Assembly: GCA_043390165.1 (NCBI GenBank)
Contig: DAWERM010000001.1
Coordinates: 309,573-373,572 of the forward strand
DNA length: 64,000 nt
Reading direction: 5' to 3'
Origin: Azoamicus viridis
GTDB taxonomy: Bacteria > Pseudomonadota > Gammaproteobacteria > UBA6186 > Azoamicaceae
Below, in pieces: positions 27,249-36,671 of this stretch. The notes below the pieces were generated by a model that was not told where the DNA came from, did not search any database, and saw only the letters and a list, made by a program, of their open reading frames with translations. The first letter of the stretch is position 1; every line of letters begins with the position of its first letter. The position numbers and the translations under genes were made by a program.

Positions 27249-28268
27249 CTAAACATTTTTGTCTATATTACAAATATATTCACTTACATTAAAACATAAT
27301 TTTCTTATACCTATTCCATTTTTACAAGAAATAAAAAATAAATTCATATACCCAAAATCCATAATAAATTCATTAAATAAAAATCTTAACTTTAAATTAT
27401 CTAATAGATCGACTTTATTAAAAATTAACCACTTTTCTTTATTATAAAGATCAATATCAAAGCTCCTTAACTCATTGAGTACAACATATATTTCGTTTTT
27501 CAAAGCATCAAAATCAGTTGCCTTAGAAATATCCACAACGTGTAATAATAATTTTGTTTTTACTAAATGCTTCAAGAATCTAATCCCTAAACCTACACCT
27601 ACAGATGCATTCTCAATAATGCCAGGTATATCAGCAATTACAATATTTCCAGCTCTATATCCATCAATAACACCTAAAACAGGATGTATTGTTGTAAATT
27701 CATAATCAGCCACCATAGATTTTGCAGCAGAGACACAATTAAGAAAAGATGATTTTCCAACATTAGGAAACCCAAGTAAACCTACATCAGATAATATCTT
27801 CAACTCTAAATGTAAATATTTTAATACAGCAGACTTCCCTAATGAAACGCACTTATTCATCCTAGACACATCACTTCTAAAAATAAAACTACCACACCCA
27901 GAACCACCACCTAAAGCAACTGTCACTGTTTGCTTATGTACTAAAATTTCTCCAATAAAATCATCCGTTTCATTATCAATAATAGTTGTACCTAAAGGAA
28001 CATCTATAAATAAATCATTGCCATTTCTACCTGTTTTTTTAAATCTTCCACCACTATGCCCATCTTCAGCTTTATAGTTATTTTTAAATTTTAAATAATA
28101 AAAAGTAGACAAGTTCTTGTTTCCAACCAAATATACATTTCCACCTTTCCCTCCGTTGCCACCATCAGGTTTTTTAAAAGAAGATAAACTATCCCGCGTA
28201 AAACTTAAACAACCATTGCCACCTTTACCTGAAGATACATATAAATCTATTTCATCTAAAAAACGCAT
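27249..28268 (-). CDS. obgE: GTPase Obg (CgtA)
   Basis: Obg is a ribosome-associated GTPase for late 50S assembly. Seen: the glycine-rich Obg domain (GGNGCLSFTRD, PDGGNGGKGGNVYL, GRNGNDLFIDVPLGT; about residues 15-95), then the G domain with G1 GFPNVGKSSFL, G2 TTIHPVLG, G3 DIPGIIE and G4 NKVD. G1 has NV where NA is usual. The 339-residue length lacks the acidic C-terminal extension of E. coli ObgE. It follows rpmA by 9 bp in the conserved rplU-rpmA-obgE order. Confidence 0.96.
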   Translation of the reverse strand: MRFLDEIDLYVSSGKGGNGCLSFTRDSLSSFKKPDGGNGGKGGNVYLVGNKNLSTFYYLKFKNNYKAEDGHSGGRFKKTGRNGNDLFIDVPLGTTIIDNETDDFIGEILVHKQTVTVALGGGSGCGSFIFRSDVSRMNKCVSLGKSAVLKYLHLELKILSDVGLLGFPNVGKSSFLNCVSAAKSMVADYEFTTIHPVLGVIDGYRAGNIVIADIPGIIENASVGVGLGIRFLKHLVKTKLLLHVVDISKATDFDALKNEIYVVLNELRSFDIDLYNKEKWLIFNKVDLLDNLKLRFLFNEFIMDFGYMNLFFISCKNGIGIRKLCFNVSEYICNIDKNV

Positions 28269-28277
28269 AGATGAATA

Positions 28278-28535
28278 CTACAAACTAAGAACACTAACAT
28301 ATTTTTTTTTATTAAGTCCTTTTATTTCAAATTTTACATATCCATCTTTCTTTGCGAATAAAGTGTGATCAACAGCTAAACCTACATTGATTCCATTATG
28401 AAACTTTGTTCCTCTCTGTCTTAATATTATACTTCCACTTTTAATAAACTCACCACCAAAAACCTTAACTCCTAATCTTTTTGATTTTGAATCTCTACCA
28501 TTTCTTGAACTACCACCAGCTTTCTTTTGTGCCAT
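28278..28535 (-). CDS. rpmA: 50S ribosomal protein L27
   Basis: L27 sits near the peptidyl-transferase centre. Seen: MAQKKAGGSSRNGRDSKSKR at the N-terminus, the GVKVFGGEFIKSGSIILRQRGT block, FHNGINVG and the DHTLFAKKDGYVKFE strand. The length of 85 residues is exactly as in E. coli. The second residue is Ala, with no processed N-terminal extension of the Firmicutes type. It lies between rplU (21 bp) and obgE. Confidence 0.97.
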   Translation of the reverse strand: MAQKKAGGSSRNGRDSKSKRLGVKVFGGEFIKSGSIILRQRGTKFHNGINVGLAVDHTLFAKKDGYVKFEIKGLNKKKYVSVLSL

Positions 28536-28556
28536 ATCGAACCTTAATAAATATAA

Positions 28557-28871
28557 TCAATCATTTAATATAGAAACTATCTTAACAAGAGTATAATTTT
28601 GTCTGTGCCCACATTTATTCATATAATGTTTTCTTCTTCTGAACTTTAAGGTAACAACTTTATCATCTTTGAAATTTTTCAAAACTTCGGAAACTACTCT
28701 AATATTTTTTAAATAAGGACTTCCAAAAACAACAGTATTACCATCATCAAATATCAAAATATCATTAAAAAACAACTTATCACCAGCATTTAAATCTACA
28801 TTATCTATACGTATAATCGACCCTTCCATAACCGAATATTGTTTATTCCTATCTAAAATCACAGCATGCAT
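28557..28871 (-). CDS. rplU: 50S ribosomal protein L21
   Basis: L21 is a large-subunit protein that contacts 23S rRNA with L20. Seen: the HAVILDRNKQYSVMEG start, a beta-barrel core with VVFGSPYLKN, and the KFRRRKHYMNKCGHRQNYT rRNA-binding segment with LVKI at the end. The length of 104 residues matches E. coli. It is the first gene of rplU-rpmA-obgE and is divergent from brnQ across 129 bp. Confidence 0.95.
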   Translation of the reverse strand: MHAVILDRNKQYSVMEGSIIRIDNVDLNAGDKLFFNDILIFDDGNTVVFGSPYLKNIRVVSEVLKNFKDDKVVTLKFRRRKHYMNKCGHRQNYTLVKIVSILND

Positions 28872-29000
28872 AAAATAACACCTAAAAAAATAAAATCACA
28901 AAATAACTTATAAACTTCAAAGATAGAATAATCTATAATTATTAAAATTAATATATTATTATAATATAAAAAATTAAATTTTATACAAATAAATAAAGCC

Positions 29001-30179
29001 ATGACAAAAATAAAATCCGAAATTTATATAAAAATTAAAACATCAATATCCATTGGATTCGCATTATTCGCAATGTTATTTGGTGCTGGAAATATAATAT
29101 TTCCTTTATACTTAGGAGCTAACACAGAAAAAAATATATCAATTGCAATAATAGGATTTCTTCTAACAGGTGTTGGTGCTCCATTTTTAGGATTATTTGC
29201 AACAACACTATTTAATGGAAATTATTGGAATTTTTTTTGTCGCTTAGGAAAAGTTCCAGCAATTATAATAATTTCATTTTTAATAATAATAATTGGACCA
29301 CTAATAGCAATACCAAGAACAGAATCAATAATTTGGAATAGCGTATCACTATATTTACCAGAACAAATAAAATATCACTACATATTTAGCATTGCTTATT
29401 GCCTATTACTATTAATTCTAAGCATAAAAGAAACAAAAATAATAAATATCCTAGGGTTAATATTAAGTCCAATTAAAATAATAACATTCTCAATACTAAT
29501 AATCATTGGATTATTTTTCACAGATCAAACAAAAACAATTATTATAGAAAAAACAAATTTATTAGAAACATTTAATAAATCAATTTTAATCGGATATAGC
29601 ACAATGGATCTGCTAGCCACATTTTTTTTTGCAAATATAGCGTTTAAATCAATACAAACTAAAAATGAAAATAAAACTAACATAACTATTATAACATTAG
29701 CAAGTGCTATAGGAGCTGTTCTAATAGGAATTACTTACATAGGATTTATATTATTATCCAATAAATATAAAAACATGTTAAAAGAAATACCTATAGAAAA
29801 TATTTTAATATCAATATCACAAATAACATTAGGAAAATTTGGAGGAATATTTATATGTATATGCCTATCATTCGCATGCTTAGCAACAGCATTAGCATTA
29901 ACTCAAGTATCAAAAACATATTTATATGAAGAAATATTTAAAAAAAAAGTACCAAATTCCTTATGCTTAAGCATAATAATAATAATAACATTTATTATGA
30001 GTCACTTGAAGTTTCAAAATTTAATGGCTCTAGCTATTCCTATATTGGAAATATTCTATCCTACATTAATAATAATATGCATAATGAATATATTATTTAA
30101 ACTTAAAAATATAAAAACCATAAAAATTCCAGTTCTTGTAACAATAATATTATCATTTTCATTTGCTTATATTTATTAA
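29001..30179 (+). CDS. brnQ: Branched-chain amino acid transporter BrnQ (LIVCS family)
   Basis: This is a polytopic inner-membrane protein of 392 residues with about 11-12 hydrophobic segments. It matches the LIVCS family of Na+-coupled Leu/Ile/Val importers. Seen: the family start GFALFAMLFGAGNIIFPLYLG, GPLIAIPRTESI, the GYSTMDLLATFFFANI helix and ACLATALALTQVSKTY. It is likely how the cell obtains branched-chain amino acids that it may no longer make; that auxotrophy is inferred. It stands alone, divergent from rplU and convergent with mutL (6 bp between stop codons). Confidence 0.93.
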   Translation: MTKIKSEIYIKIKTSISIGFALFAMLFGAGNIIFPLYLGANTEKNISIAIIGFLLTGVGAPFLGLFATTLFNGNYWNFFCRLGKVPAIIIISFLIIIIGPLIAIPRTESIIWNSVSLYLPEQIKYHYIFSIAYCLLLLILSIKETKIINILGLILSPIKIITFSILIIIGLFFTDQTKTIIIEKTNLLETFNKSILIGYSTMDLLATFFFANIAFKSIQTKNENKTNITIITLASAIGAVLIGITYIGFILLSNKYKNMLKEIPIENILISISQITLGKFGGIFICICLSFACLATALALTQVSKTYLYEEIFKKKVPNSLCLSIIIIITFIMSHLKFQNLMALAIPILEIFYPTLIIICIMNILFKLKNIKTIKIPVLVTIILSFSFAYIY

Positions 30180-30185
30180 AAGTAA

Positions 30186-31868
30186 TCATTCTACTCTTGA
30201 ATAAGAAACTTTAACACAATTTTTTGTAAACAACTGATAATTAACAGATCTCAAATTGACCAAATAATTATAAAAATTTTGTATTTCAAATTCATAATAT
30301 GGCCTATCACTAACTATGTAGCTTAAAAAAATAAAAATAATATTTTCATTAGCTATATCATAAAAAATATAATCTACAGAATTACTATTAAAAAAATGAA
30401 ATAATTCCAAAATTATTGATTTCCAATCAAAAACAAATCCAAATAAAATTTTTGGTATACATTTTAATAAAAAAACTTCACACCCAACTTTTTCAAAATC
30501 AAATCCAAATAAATAGAAATCATTTAAATATTTACAAATATTAACATCAATATGAAGTTCTACACGATTAAATTCCTCCAGATTAATATTTATTAACCTG
30601 TTAAAACTTTTAAACTCATACGTAAAACCATCTATAACAATCATCTTTAAAACAACTGTTAAATTTACAACAAAAACATCATCACCAATCTTAAAAAATA
30701 AAATCTTATTATTTAATAAAGTCAAAGCTCCGTCTAGAGAAATATATAGTTTCCTATTACTACAATAATTGTTATAAATATCATTAAAAATATTACTATA
30801 ATCTAAATTTAAGTCATTAAGTTTCTTATTTTCAAATTGAACACAATTATCTAAAATGCTAATAATTTTGTTATCATTTGATAAATAACTAACTAAACTA
30901 TTATAAATAAATTCATATATAACATTGGGATCTCTAAACTTAACTTCAGTTTTTTTAGGATGAACATTTATATTTACTAAATTGTGACTTATCGTAAAAT
31001 ACAAACAATAACTGGGCTTATATCTATATCCAGCAAATTTCAAATAAGCATTTTTAATTGCTAAATTAACTAGCTTATCATCAATAAAACGATTATTCAA
31101 AAAAAAGTAACTGTTATTAGTGCTTGTTTTTAAGCTTTTAATTGTTGAAATTAATCCAGACAAACTGTAAAATTCATTATTAATGTCAATATATATAGAT
31201 GTAGATGTAAATTTTTTTCCACAAATAATTTCTATCCTTTTAATCATAGAATAATGATCAGAACAAATCGGATAATTTCTTAATTCTCTACCATTATTAT
31301 ATAAAACAACTTGAATATCAAACCTACACAATGCAATACATTTAAAAACAAAATCTAAAAATCCAAACTCTATACCTAGAGACTCTAAAAAGAGTCTTTT
31401 CATAAGCGAATTAAAAAATAAATTTTTAACAATAACAGTTGTACCAATATTACGTGAAATAGGTTCCAAATCTATGCTTAATTTACCACCATCAGAAAAA
31501 ATTTTCCATGCTAAATCTTGATATTTAGTTCTAGAAATCAATTCAAACCTAGATATAGAACTTATATAAAACAAAGCTTCACCTCTAAATCCATATGTTT
31601 TTATAGACTTCAAATCGCAAAGATTAAAAATTTTACTAGTAGTAAATCTAGAAATTGATAAATATAAATCTTCTTTATATATTCCATTCCCATTATCGAT
31701 AACTTTTATCAAATCTAATCCACAATTCTCTATAAATACAGATATTTTAGTACTAGAAGAATCACAACTGTTTTCTAATAATTCCTTTAAAACATAAGAT
31801 GGTCTATCAATAACTTCTCCAACAGCTATACTGGCTATAACATCATCTGGTAATTTATTAATTCTCAA
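30186..31868 (-). CDS. mutL: DNA mismatch repair protein MutL
   Basis: MutL couples mismatch recognition by MutS to strand incision. Seen: the GHKL ATPase start INKLPDDVIASIAVGEVIDR, KELLENSCDS, the DNGNGI motif and YGFRGEALFYISSISR, then a long divergent linker and a C-terminal dimerisation region. The usual RHATSKI reads RFTTSKI. No DQHAAHERI-type endonuclease motif is seen. The 560-residue length is somewhat short. The C-terminal half is rich in Phe, Tyr and Asn and poorly conserved. It lies 18 bp after ileS, so probably co-transcribed. MutS is not in the window. Confidence 0.93.
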   Translation of the reverse strand: MRINKLPDDVIASIAVGEVIDRPSYVLKELLENSCDSSSTKISVFIENCGLDLIKVIDNGNGIYKEDLYLSISRFTTSKIFNLCDLKSIKTYGFRGEALFYISSISRFELISRTKYQDLAWKIFSDGGKLSIDLEPISRNIGTTVIVKNLFFNSLMKRLFLESLGIEFGFLDFVFKCIALCRFDIQVVLYNNGRELRNYPICSDHYSMIKRIEIICGKKFTSTSIYIDINNEFYSLSGLISTIKSLKTSTNNSYFFLNNRFIDDKLVNLAIKNAYLKFAGYRYKPSYCLYFTISHNLVNINVHPKKTEVKFRDPNVIYEFIYNSLVSYLSNDNKIISILDNCVQFENKKLNDLNLDYSNIFNDIYNNYCSNRKLYISLDGALTLLNNKILFFKIGDDVFVVNLTVVLKMIVIDGFTYEFKSFNRLININLEEFNRVELHIDVNICKYLNDFYLFGFDFEKVGCEVFLLKCIPKILFGFVFDWKSIILELFHFFNSNSVDYIFYDIANENIIFIFLSYIVSDRPYYEFEIQNFYNYLVNLRSVNYQLFTKNCVKVSYSRVE

Positions 31869-31886
31869 ATAAAATGCCTTAAAAAA

Positions 31887-34691
31887 TCAAAAATAAACAC
31901 GCATATCATCTTTACCATACAAACTACTTACACATTTATCACAAACATTAACAAACTTATTAATTAAAATATTATCTATATTTCTATACCAACATCTCTC
32001 ACATTTTTTTTTTCTTATCTTATCAAATTTCAAATACACACCATCTATACTAGTTTTATAAAAGCTATTATCTAAATCCAATAAACAAAAAATATTGACA
32101 CTAGACACAATAAAAAAAATATATAATTCTTTATCAAATTTTAATAATAAATTATACCACTTACTGTCGCAAAAAATACTAACATCTGCTTCTAAAAAAC
32201 TACCGATAATCCCATTTTTTCTAAAATTCTCCAAAAATTTATTTATCTCACACTTTAAAACAAAAATACTATCCCATTGATCTGGAAAAAACTGTAAAAT
32301 ACCAATCATAGGTAAAAAGTTATTATCTAATTCAGATAAAAACACAGATTGCTTTCTATCTCCAGGAATATACTGCCAAATTTCTTCTGAAGTAAAACTT
32401 AAAATAGGTGACAATAACTTTGTTAATAAATTAATAATATAATAAATAGCAGATTGTACAGATTTTCTCAATAGACCATTTTTACTAGAAGTGTATAGCC
32501 TGTCTTTAACGACATCTAAATATTTACTACATAAATCATCCACACAAAACATATGTAACTTTTGATAAACAACATGAAAATTATAGTTCTCATATTCATT
32601 TAAAACAGAATTACTTAAATTCGAAAAAGCAAATATTACCCAAACATCTATACCCAACATATCTTGAAAATTTAACAAATCAACATTAGGATCGAAATCA
32701 GATATATTAGATAACAAAAATCTAACAGTATTTCTTATCTTTCTATAAGACTCACAAATCCTACTTAAAACTTCATTGGAAATATTAACATCAAAAGCAT
32801 AATTTACAGAAGCAGCCCATAATCTTAACACATCAGAACCATATTCATTCACAATCTCCAATGGAGATATAACATTATTTAAAGATTTAGACATCTTCTT
32901 GCCTTCACCATCTAAAACAAATCCATGAGTTAATACTTTTTTATAAGGAGCTATACCATAAATAGATATGGAATTTAACAAAGAAACCTGAAACCATCCT
33001 CTATACTGATCATTACCTTCCACACAAACATCAAATGGTAAATTTAAATCTGGATATTTATTAAACATATATTTATAAACTGTACTAGAATCATACCAAA
33101 CATCCAAAACATCATCGACTTTCTTATATATACTAATATCAACACCAAGTAACTCAAAAACATCAAACTCGTACCAAACATCTATTCCGAACTTATAAAC
33201 CATATTAATAATTTTTCCCATTATACATATAGTATCTGGATGTAACTCTTTAGTTTTTCTATTTAAAAACAACGTAATTGGAACACCCCAAATACGTTGT
33301 CTGGATATACACCAATCAGGCCTAAATTCCAAAATTTTTAACATTCTATCTTTTCCAAAAACAGGCACCCATTGAATCAAATTACTTGAAAAATCCATGG
33401 CTACAAATTTTAAATCCTTATTAGATACTTTTAAAAACCACTGATCAGTTGTTCTTAAAATCAATGCACTTCCATGCCTCCAACAATAAGGATATCTATG
33501 ATTAATTACATCTAAAAATAACAAATTACAACTATTTCTAAGTAAATCCATAACTATATCGCCTGCTTTATCTAAATGCACTTTAGATAAAAATTCTACA
33601 TCTTCAAAAAAATAACCATAATTATCTATAGAATTTTTTAAATTTAAATTGTATTGCACACCTATTTTATAATCATCAAAACCGTATGCAGGAGCTATAT
33701 GAACACATCCAGTGCCAGAATCATTTTGTACATGACTGCTTAAAACAACACTAATATGTTTATCATAAAATGGATGCAATAAATTTATACCTTCTAATTC
33801 TTTACCTAAAAATCGTTTTATTATAATATAATCAAGTGTAAATAACTTGGAGAAAACTATATTTAACAAATCACTATTCAAAATATACCCAATATTATTA
33901 TATTTAACAAAAACATACTCAAATTCAGGATTTAAAGCTACTGCTTCATTAAATGGTAAAGTCCATGCTGTAGTAGTCCAAACAATAAAACCTATACTAC
34001 CAAGATTATTATTAGCTTTTAAAGAAGAAAATATATTATTATTATTATCTACTTTGAAAAAAACGTATAAAGACACAGAAAATTTATCAAAATATTCTAT
34101 TTCAGCTTCCGCTAATGCAGATCTGCAATTTATACACCAATGTACAGGCTTTTTACCATTATAAATATATCCATACTCAATCATAAATTTTAAACTTTCA
34201 ATTATATTGGATTCAAAATCACAACTCATGGTTTTGTAAAAATTTTTCCAATCAGCATTAACTCCTAATCTAATAAAAGAATTTTTTTGAATAATTATTT
34301 GATCTTCAGCATAATTTCTACATAATCTTCTAAAATCTTTTTTAGATAAACTTAAATTTGATTTTTTGTATTTTTTTTCTATATTTAATTCTATAGGCAA
34401 TCCATGGCAATCCCAACCAGGAACAAAACTAACATCATACCCAGATAAAATTTTAATTTTACAAATTATATCCTTCAAAATTTTATTAAAAGCATGCCCT
34501 ATATGAATGTCCCCATTTGCATATGGTGGGCCATCATTCATTACAAATTTTTTACTTTTATTCAAATTCTTAATAGATCTATACAAATCAAGATCATCCC
34601 AAAACTTTAATATATTAGCTTCTGTTTTAGCTAAATTAGCTCTCATTGAAAATTGAGTACTTGGCAAATTCAAAGTAGACTTATAATCCAT
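31887..34691 (-). CDS. ileS: Isoleucyl-tRNA synthetase
   Basis: IleS charges tRNA-Ile and edits valine. Seen: the HIGH motif in NGDIHIGHAF (about residues 63-66), the editing domain with VWTTTAWTLP and the SGTGCVHIAPAYGFDDY block, the DVWYDSS region, the KMSKS motif in GEGKKMSKSLNN (about residue 600), and a C-terminal zinc site with CERC and CDKC pairs. The 934 residues match the E. coli size. In many Gammaproteobacteria it neighbours ribF and lspA; neither is present. The upstream spacer to the first tRNA gene is 308 bp and divergent. Confidence 0.97.
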   Translation of the reverse strand: MDYKSTLNLPSTQFSMRANLAKTEANILKFWDDLDLYRSIKNLNKSKKFVMNDGPPYANGDIHIGHAFNKILKDIICKIKILSGYDVSFVPGWDCHGLPIELNIEKKYKKSNLSLSKKDFRRLCRNYAEDQIIIQKNSFIRLGVNADWKNFYKTMSCDFESNIIESLKFMIEYGYIYNGKKPVHWCINCRSALAEAEIEYFDKFSVSLYVFFKVDNNNNIFSSLKANNNLGSIGFIVWTTTAWTLPFNEAVALNPEFEYVFVKYNNIGYILNSDLLNIVFSKLFTLDYIIIKRFLGKELEGINLLHPFYDKHISVVLSSHVQNDSGTGCVHIAPAYGFDDYKIGVQYNLNLKNSIDNYGYFFEDVEFLSKVHLDKAGDIVMDLLRNSCNLLFLDVINHRYPYCWRHGSALILRTTDQWFLKVSNKDLKFVAMDFSSNLIQWVPVFGKDRMLKILEFRPDWCISRQRIWGVPITLFLNRKTKELHPDTICIMGKIINMVYKFGIDVWYEFDVFELLGVDISIYKKVDDVLDVWYDSSTVYKYMFNKYPDLNLPFDVCVEGNDQYRGWFQVSLLNSISIYGIAPYKKVLTHGFVLDGEGKKMSKSLNNVISPLEIVNEYGSDVLRLWAASVNYAFDVNISNEVLSRICESYRKIRNTVRFLLSNISDFDPNVDLLNFQDMLGIDVWVIFAFSNLSNSVLNEYENYNFHVVYQKLHMFCVDDLCSKYLDVVKDRLYTSSKNGLLRKSVQSAIYYIINLLTKLLSPILSFTSEEIWQYIPGDRKQSVFLSELDNNFLPMIGILQFFPDQWDSIFVLKCEINKFLENFRKNGIIGSFLEADVSIFCDSKWYNLLLKFDKELYIFFIVSSVNIFCLLDLDNSFYKTSIDGVYLKFDKIRKKKCERCWYRNIDNILINKFVNVCDKCVSSLYGKDDMRVYF

Positions 34692-34813
34692 AAAAACTCC
34701 ATAACAAAAAAATTTGAATCATACAAAATGTTATAATATAATATATAAATTAAAATACAAAAAAGTCTTACAGAAAATAAAATAAATTATAAATGTAATA
34801 GTATAGTTTGAAA

Positions 34814-34842
34814 TTGATATATATAAAATAAAATGATATTAT
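34814..34842 (+). promoter_or_regulatory. Sigma-70 type promoter of the tRNA-tuf operon
   Basis: TTGATA at 34814-34819 and TATTAT at 34837-34842 are separated by exactly 17 bp, each one mismatch from the consensus. Transcription would begin near 34849, directly at the left edge of the inverted repeat, about 150 bases before the first tRNA. Because only short spacers follow, this promoter could drive the whole tRNA-tuf-secE-nusG-rpl-rpoBC run. Confidence 0.6.
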
Positions 34843-34846
34843 CAAC

Positions 34847-34971
34847 GGATGTCTTTTCAGAATATAATATTAAAAATAATAATTTGTTTATAATCCAATT
34901 AATTTGCAAAAAAATTAAATTTTTGCTTTAATACTTTAAACAGTATGAATTATATTCTGAACTACATATCC
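34847..34971 (+). ncRNA. Nested inverted repeat: structured leader or small RNA before tRNA-Thr
   Basis: TTCAGAATATAAT at 34856-34868 is exactly complementary to ATTATATTCTGAA at 34949-34961. Outside it GGATGT (34847-34852) can pair with most of ACATATCC (34964-34971). Inside, GCAAAAA (34906-34912) pairs with TTTTTGC (34920-34926). The outer arm starts at the predicted transcription start. No rRNA, SRP RNA, 6S or RNase P signature is recognisable, and there is no clear terminator after it. A leader of the tRNA operon is the simpler reading; a separate small RNA is possible. Confidence 0.4.
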
Positions 34972-34999
34972 ATACAAATATTGATCTAAAAAAAAAGTC

Positions 35000-35072
35000 G
35001 CTGGCGTAGCTCAATTGGTAGAGCAGCTGATTTGTAATCAGCTGGTAGTAGGTTCAAATCCTATCGCCAGCT
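35000..35072 (+). tRNA. thrU: tRNA-Thr (anticodon TGT)
   Basis: A complete 73-base cloverleaf: acceptor GCTGGCG pairs with CGCCAGC, the anticodon stem GCTGA/TCAGC encloses loop TTTGTAA (anticodon TGT at 35033-35035), and the T loop is GTTCAAATC. CCA is not encoded. It is first in the gammaproteobacterial thrU-tyrU-glyT-thrT-tuf order. Confidence 0.97.
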
Positions 35073-35148
35073 ATTTAAATTAATAGGTGTTTTCATAATA
35101 TTTACTTGACTTTTACATATTAGAATGAAAGAATATTTTCTTATTTAT

Positions 35149-35235
35149 GGAGGAGTGCCCGAGCGGCCAATGGGAGCAGACTGTAAATCTGATGACTATA
35201 ACTGGTCTACGCAGGTTCAAATCCTGCCTCCTCCA
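35149..35235 (+). tRNA. tyrU: tRNA-Tyr (anticodon GTA)
   Basis: An 87-base class II tRNA with a long variable arm. Acceptor GGAGGAG pairs with CTCCTCC, and the anticodon GTA is at 35183-35185. The first pair of the anticodon stem is a G-A mismatch (35176/35192). CCA is not encoded. Confidence 0.96.
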
Positions 35236-35282
35236 TAAATGAAAATTTAAACAGCTAAGCTAAGTTTAATTTAAAAATATTT

Positions 35283-35353
35283 GCGGGTGTAGTTCAATGG
35301 TAGAACTTCAGCCTTCCAAGCTGATAGTGTGGGTTCAATTCCCATCATCCGCT
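35283..35353 (+). tRNA. glyT: tRNA-Gly (anticodon TCC)
   Basis: A 71-base cloverleaf. Acceptor GCGGGTG pairs with CATCCGC including one G-T pair, stem TCAGC/GCTGA encloses the loop with anticodon TCC (35315-35317), and the discriminator is T as in E. coli glyT. CCA is not encoded. Confidence 0.96.
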
Positions 35354-35370
35354 AAATATAACTTATAAAC

Positions 35371-35442
35371 GCCCATATAGCTCAGGGGTAGAGCACTTCC
35401 TTGGTAAGGAAGAGGCCACCGGTTCAAGCCCGGTTATGGGCT
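35371..35442 (+). tRNA. thrT: tRNA-Thr (anticodon GGT)
   Basis: A 72-base cloverleaf. Acceptor GCCCATA pairs with TATGGGC, stem CTTCC/GGAAG encloses TTGGTAA (anticodon GGT at 35403-35405). CCA is not encoded. It lies 28 bp before tuf, so it is cut from the same transcript. Confidence 0.97.
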
Positions 35443-35470
35443 TTCTGAAATAATTTTTGGAGAATATCTT

Positions 35471-36664
35471 GTGGCAAAAGTAAAATTTGAAAGAAACTTA
35501 CCACACATCAATGTAGGTACAATAGGACATGTAGATCATGGCAAAACAACATTAACTTCTGCTTTGACTAAAATACTATCAAAAAAATATGGAGGCGAAT
35601 TTAAAGATTATAAAGATATAGATACATCTCCAGAAGAAAGAGAAAGAGGAATAACAATATCTACATCACATGTAGAATATCAATCTTCAAATAGACATTA
35701 TGCGCATGTAGATTGTCCAGGACACGCAGATTACGTGAAAAACATGATAACAGGAGCTGCTCAAATGGACGGAGCTATCTTAGTTGTATCAGCAGCAGAT
35801 GGACCAATGCCACAAACCAGAGAGCATATCTTGCTAGCAAGACAGGTAGGCGTACCTTATATTATAGTTTATTTAAACAAAGCAGACTTAGTCGATGACG
35901 ACGAAATCATAGAGCTAGTAGAAATAGAAATAAGAGATTTACTATCAAAATACAATTTTCCAGGGAATGATACACCAATCATAAAAGGATCAGCGCTAAA
36001 AGCTATAAATGAAGAAACTCCAAGCCAATTAGGAAGTGATTCTATAGAAAAACTTGTAGCTGAAATGGATAGGTATTTTCCTATTCCGAAAAGAGATATA
36101 GAAAAACCGTTTTTACTACCAATAGAAGATGTATTTACTATATCTGGAAGAGGAACAGTAGTAACAGGCAGAATACAGCGTGGCATCGTAAAAGTAGGAG
36201 AAGAAGTAGAAATCATAGGTTTAAATAAAAATAAAAAAACTATATGTACAGGCGTTGAAATGTTTAGAAAAATTTTGGACGAAGGAAGAGCAGGAGATAA
36301 TGTAGGAATTTTACTAAGAGGAATAAAAAATGATGAAGTTGAAAGAGGACAAGTACTCGCAAAACCTAAAACAATAACTCCTCATAAAAGATTTAAAGCT
36401 GAAATATATGTCTTAAACAAAGAAGAAGGTGGTAGACATACACCATTTTTTAACGGATATAGACCACAATTCTATTTTAGAACAACAGATGTAACTGGAG
36501 AAATAGTACTTCCTAAGGATATGGAAATGATTATGCCAGGGGATAATATAAATATAGAAATAAATCTAATATACCAAATAGCCATGGAAGAAGGCTTAAG
36601 ATTTGCTATTCGTGAAGGCGGAAAAACTATAGGCGCTGGTATAGTATCATCTATAATAGAATAA
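35471..36664 (+). CDS. tuf: Elongation factor Tu
   Basis: EF-Tu delivers aminoacyl-tRNA to the ribosome. It starts with GTG after GGAG. Seen: G1 GHVDHGKTT, the switch-1 GITISTSHVEY, G3 DCPGHADYVKNMITG, G4 NKAD, domain 2 FTISGRGTVVTGR and domain 3 GGRHTPFFNGYRPQFYFRTTDVTG. The length of 397 residues is standard, with a four-base-type extension of Asp-rich residues after NKADLVDDDE. The G-domain sequence is conserved far better than most proteins here. It sits between tRNA-Thr(GGT) and tRNA-Trp. Confidence 0.98.
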   Translation: MAKVKFERNLPHINVGTIGHVDHGKTTLTSALTKILSKKYGGEFKDYKDIDTSPEERERGITISTSHVEYQSSNRHYAHVDCPGHADYVKNMITGAAQMDGAILVVSAADGPMPQTREHILLARQVGVPYIIVYLNKADLVDDDEIIELVEIEIRDLLSKYNFPGNDTPIIKGSALKAINEETPSQLGSDSIEKLVAEMDRYFPIPKRDIEKPFLLPIEDVFTISGRGTVVTGRIQRGIVKVGEEVEIIGLNKNKKTICTGVEMFRKILDEGRAGDNVGILLRGIKNDEVERGQVLAKPKTITPHKRFKAEIYVLNKEEGGRHTPFFNGYRPQFYFRTTDVTGEIVLPKDMEMIMPGDNINIEINLIYQIAMEEGLRFAIREGGKTIGAGIVSSIIE

Positions 36665-36671
36665 TATCATT

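Larger units (their letters stand above)
34692..34999. other. Divergent spacer between ileS and the tRNA-tuf operon
   Basis: This is a 308-bp AT-rich spacer with no convincing ORF. It holds a good + strand promoter (34814-34842) and a nested inverted repeat (34847-34971), described separately. The remainder (34692-34813) must include the ileS promoter on the minus strand, but I could not fix it. Confidence 0.7.

Noticed and set aside
34847..34971. Inverted repeat as SRP RNA, 6S RNA or a rho-independent terminator
   Set aside because: No conserved SRP tetraloop or 6S bubble sequence is seen, and no U-run follows the outer stem; the location after a promoter does not fit a terminator.
35869..36216. 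115-codon minus-strand frame inside tuf
   Set aside because: It is antisense to the conserved EF-Tu domain 1-2 region and has no features of its own.
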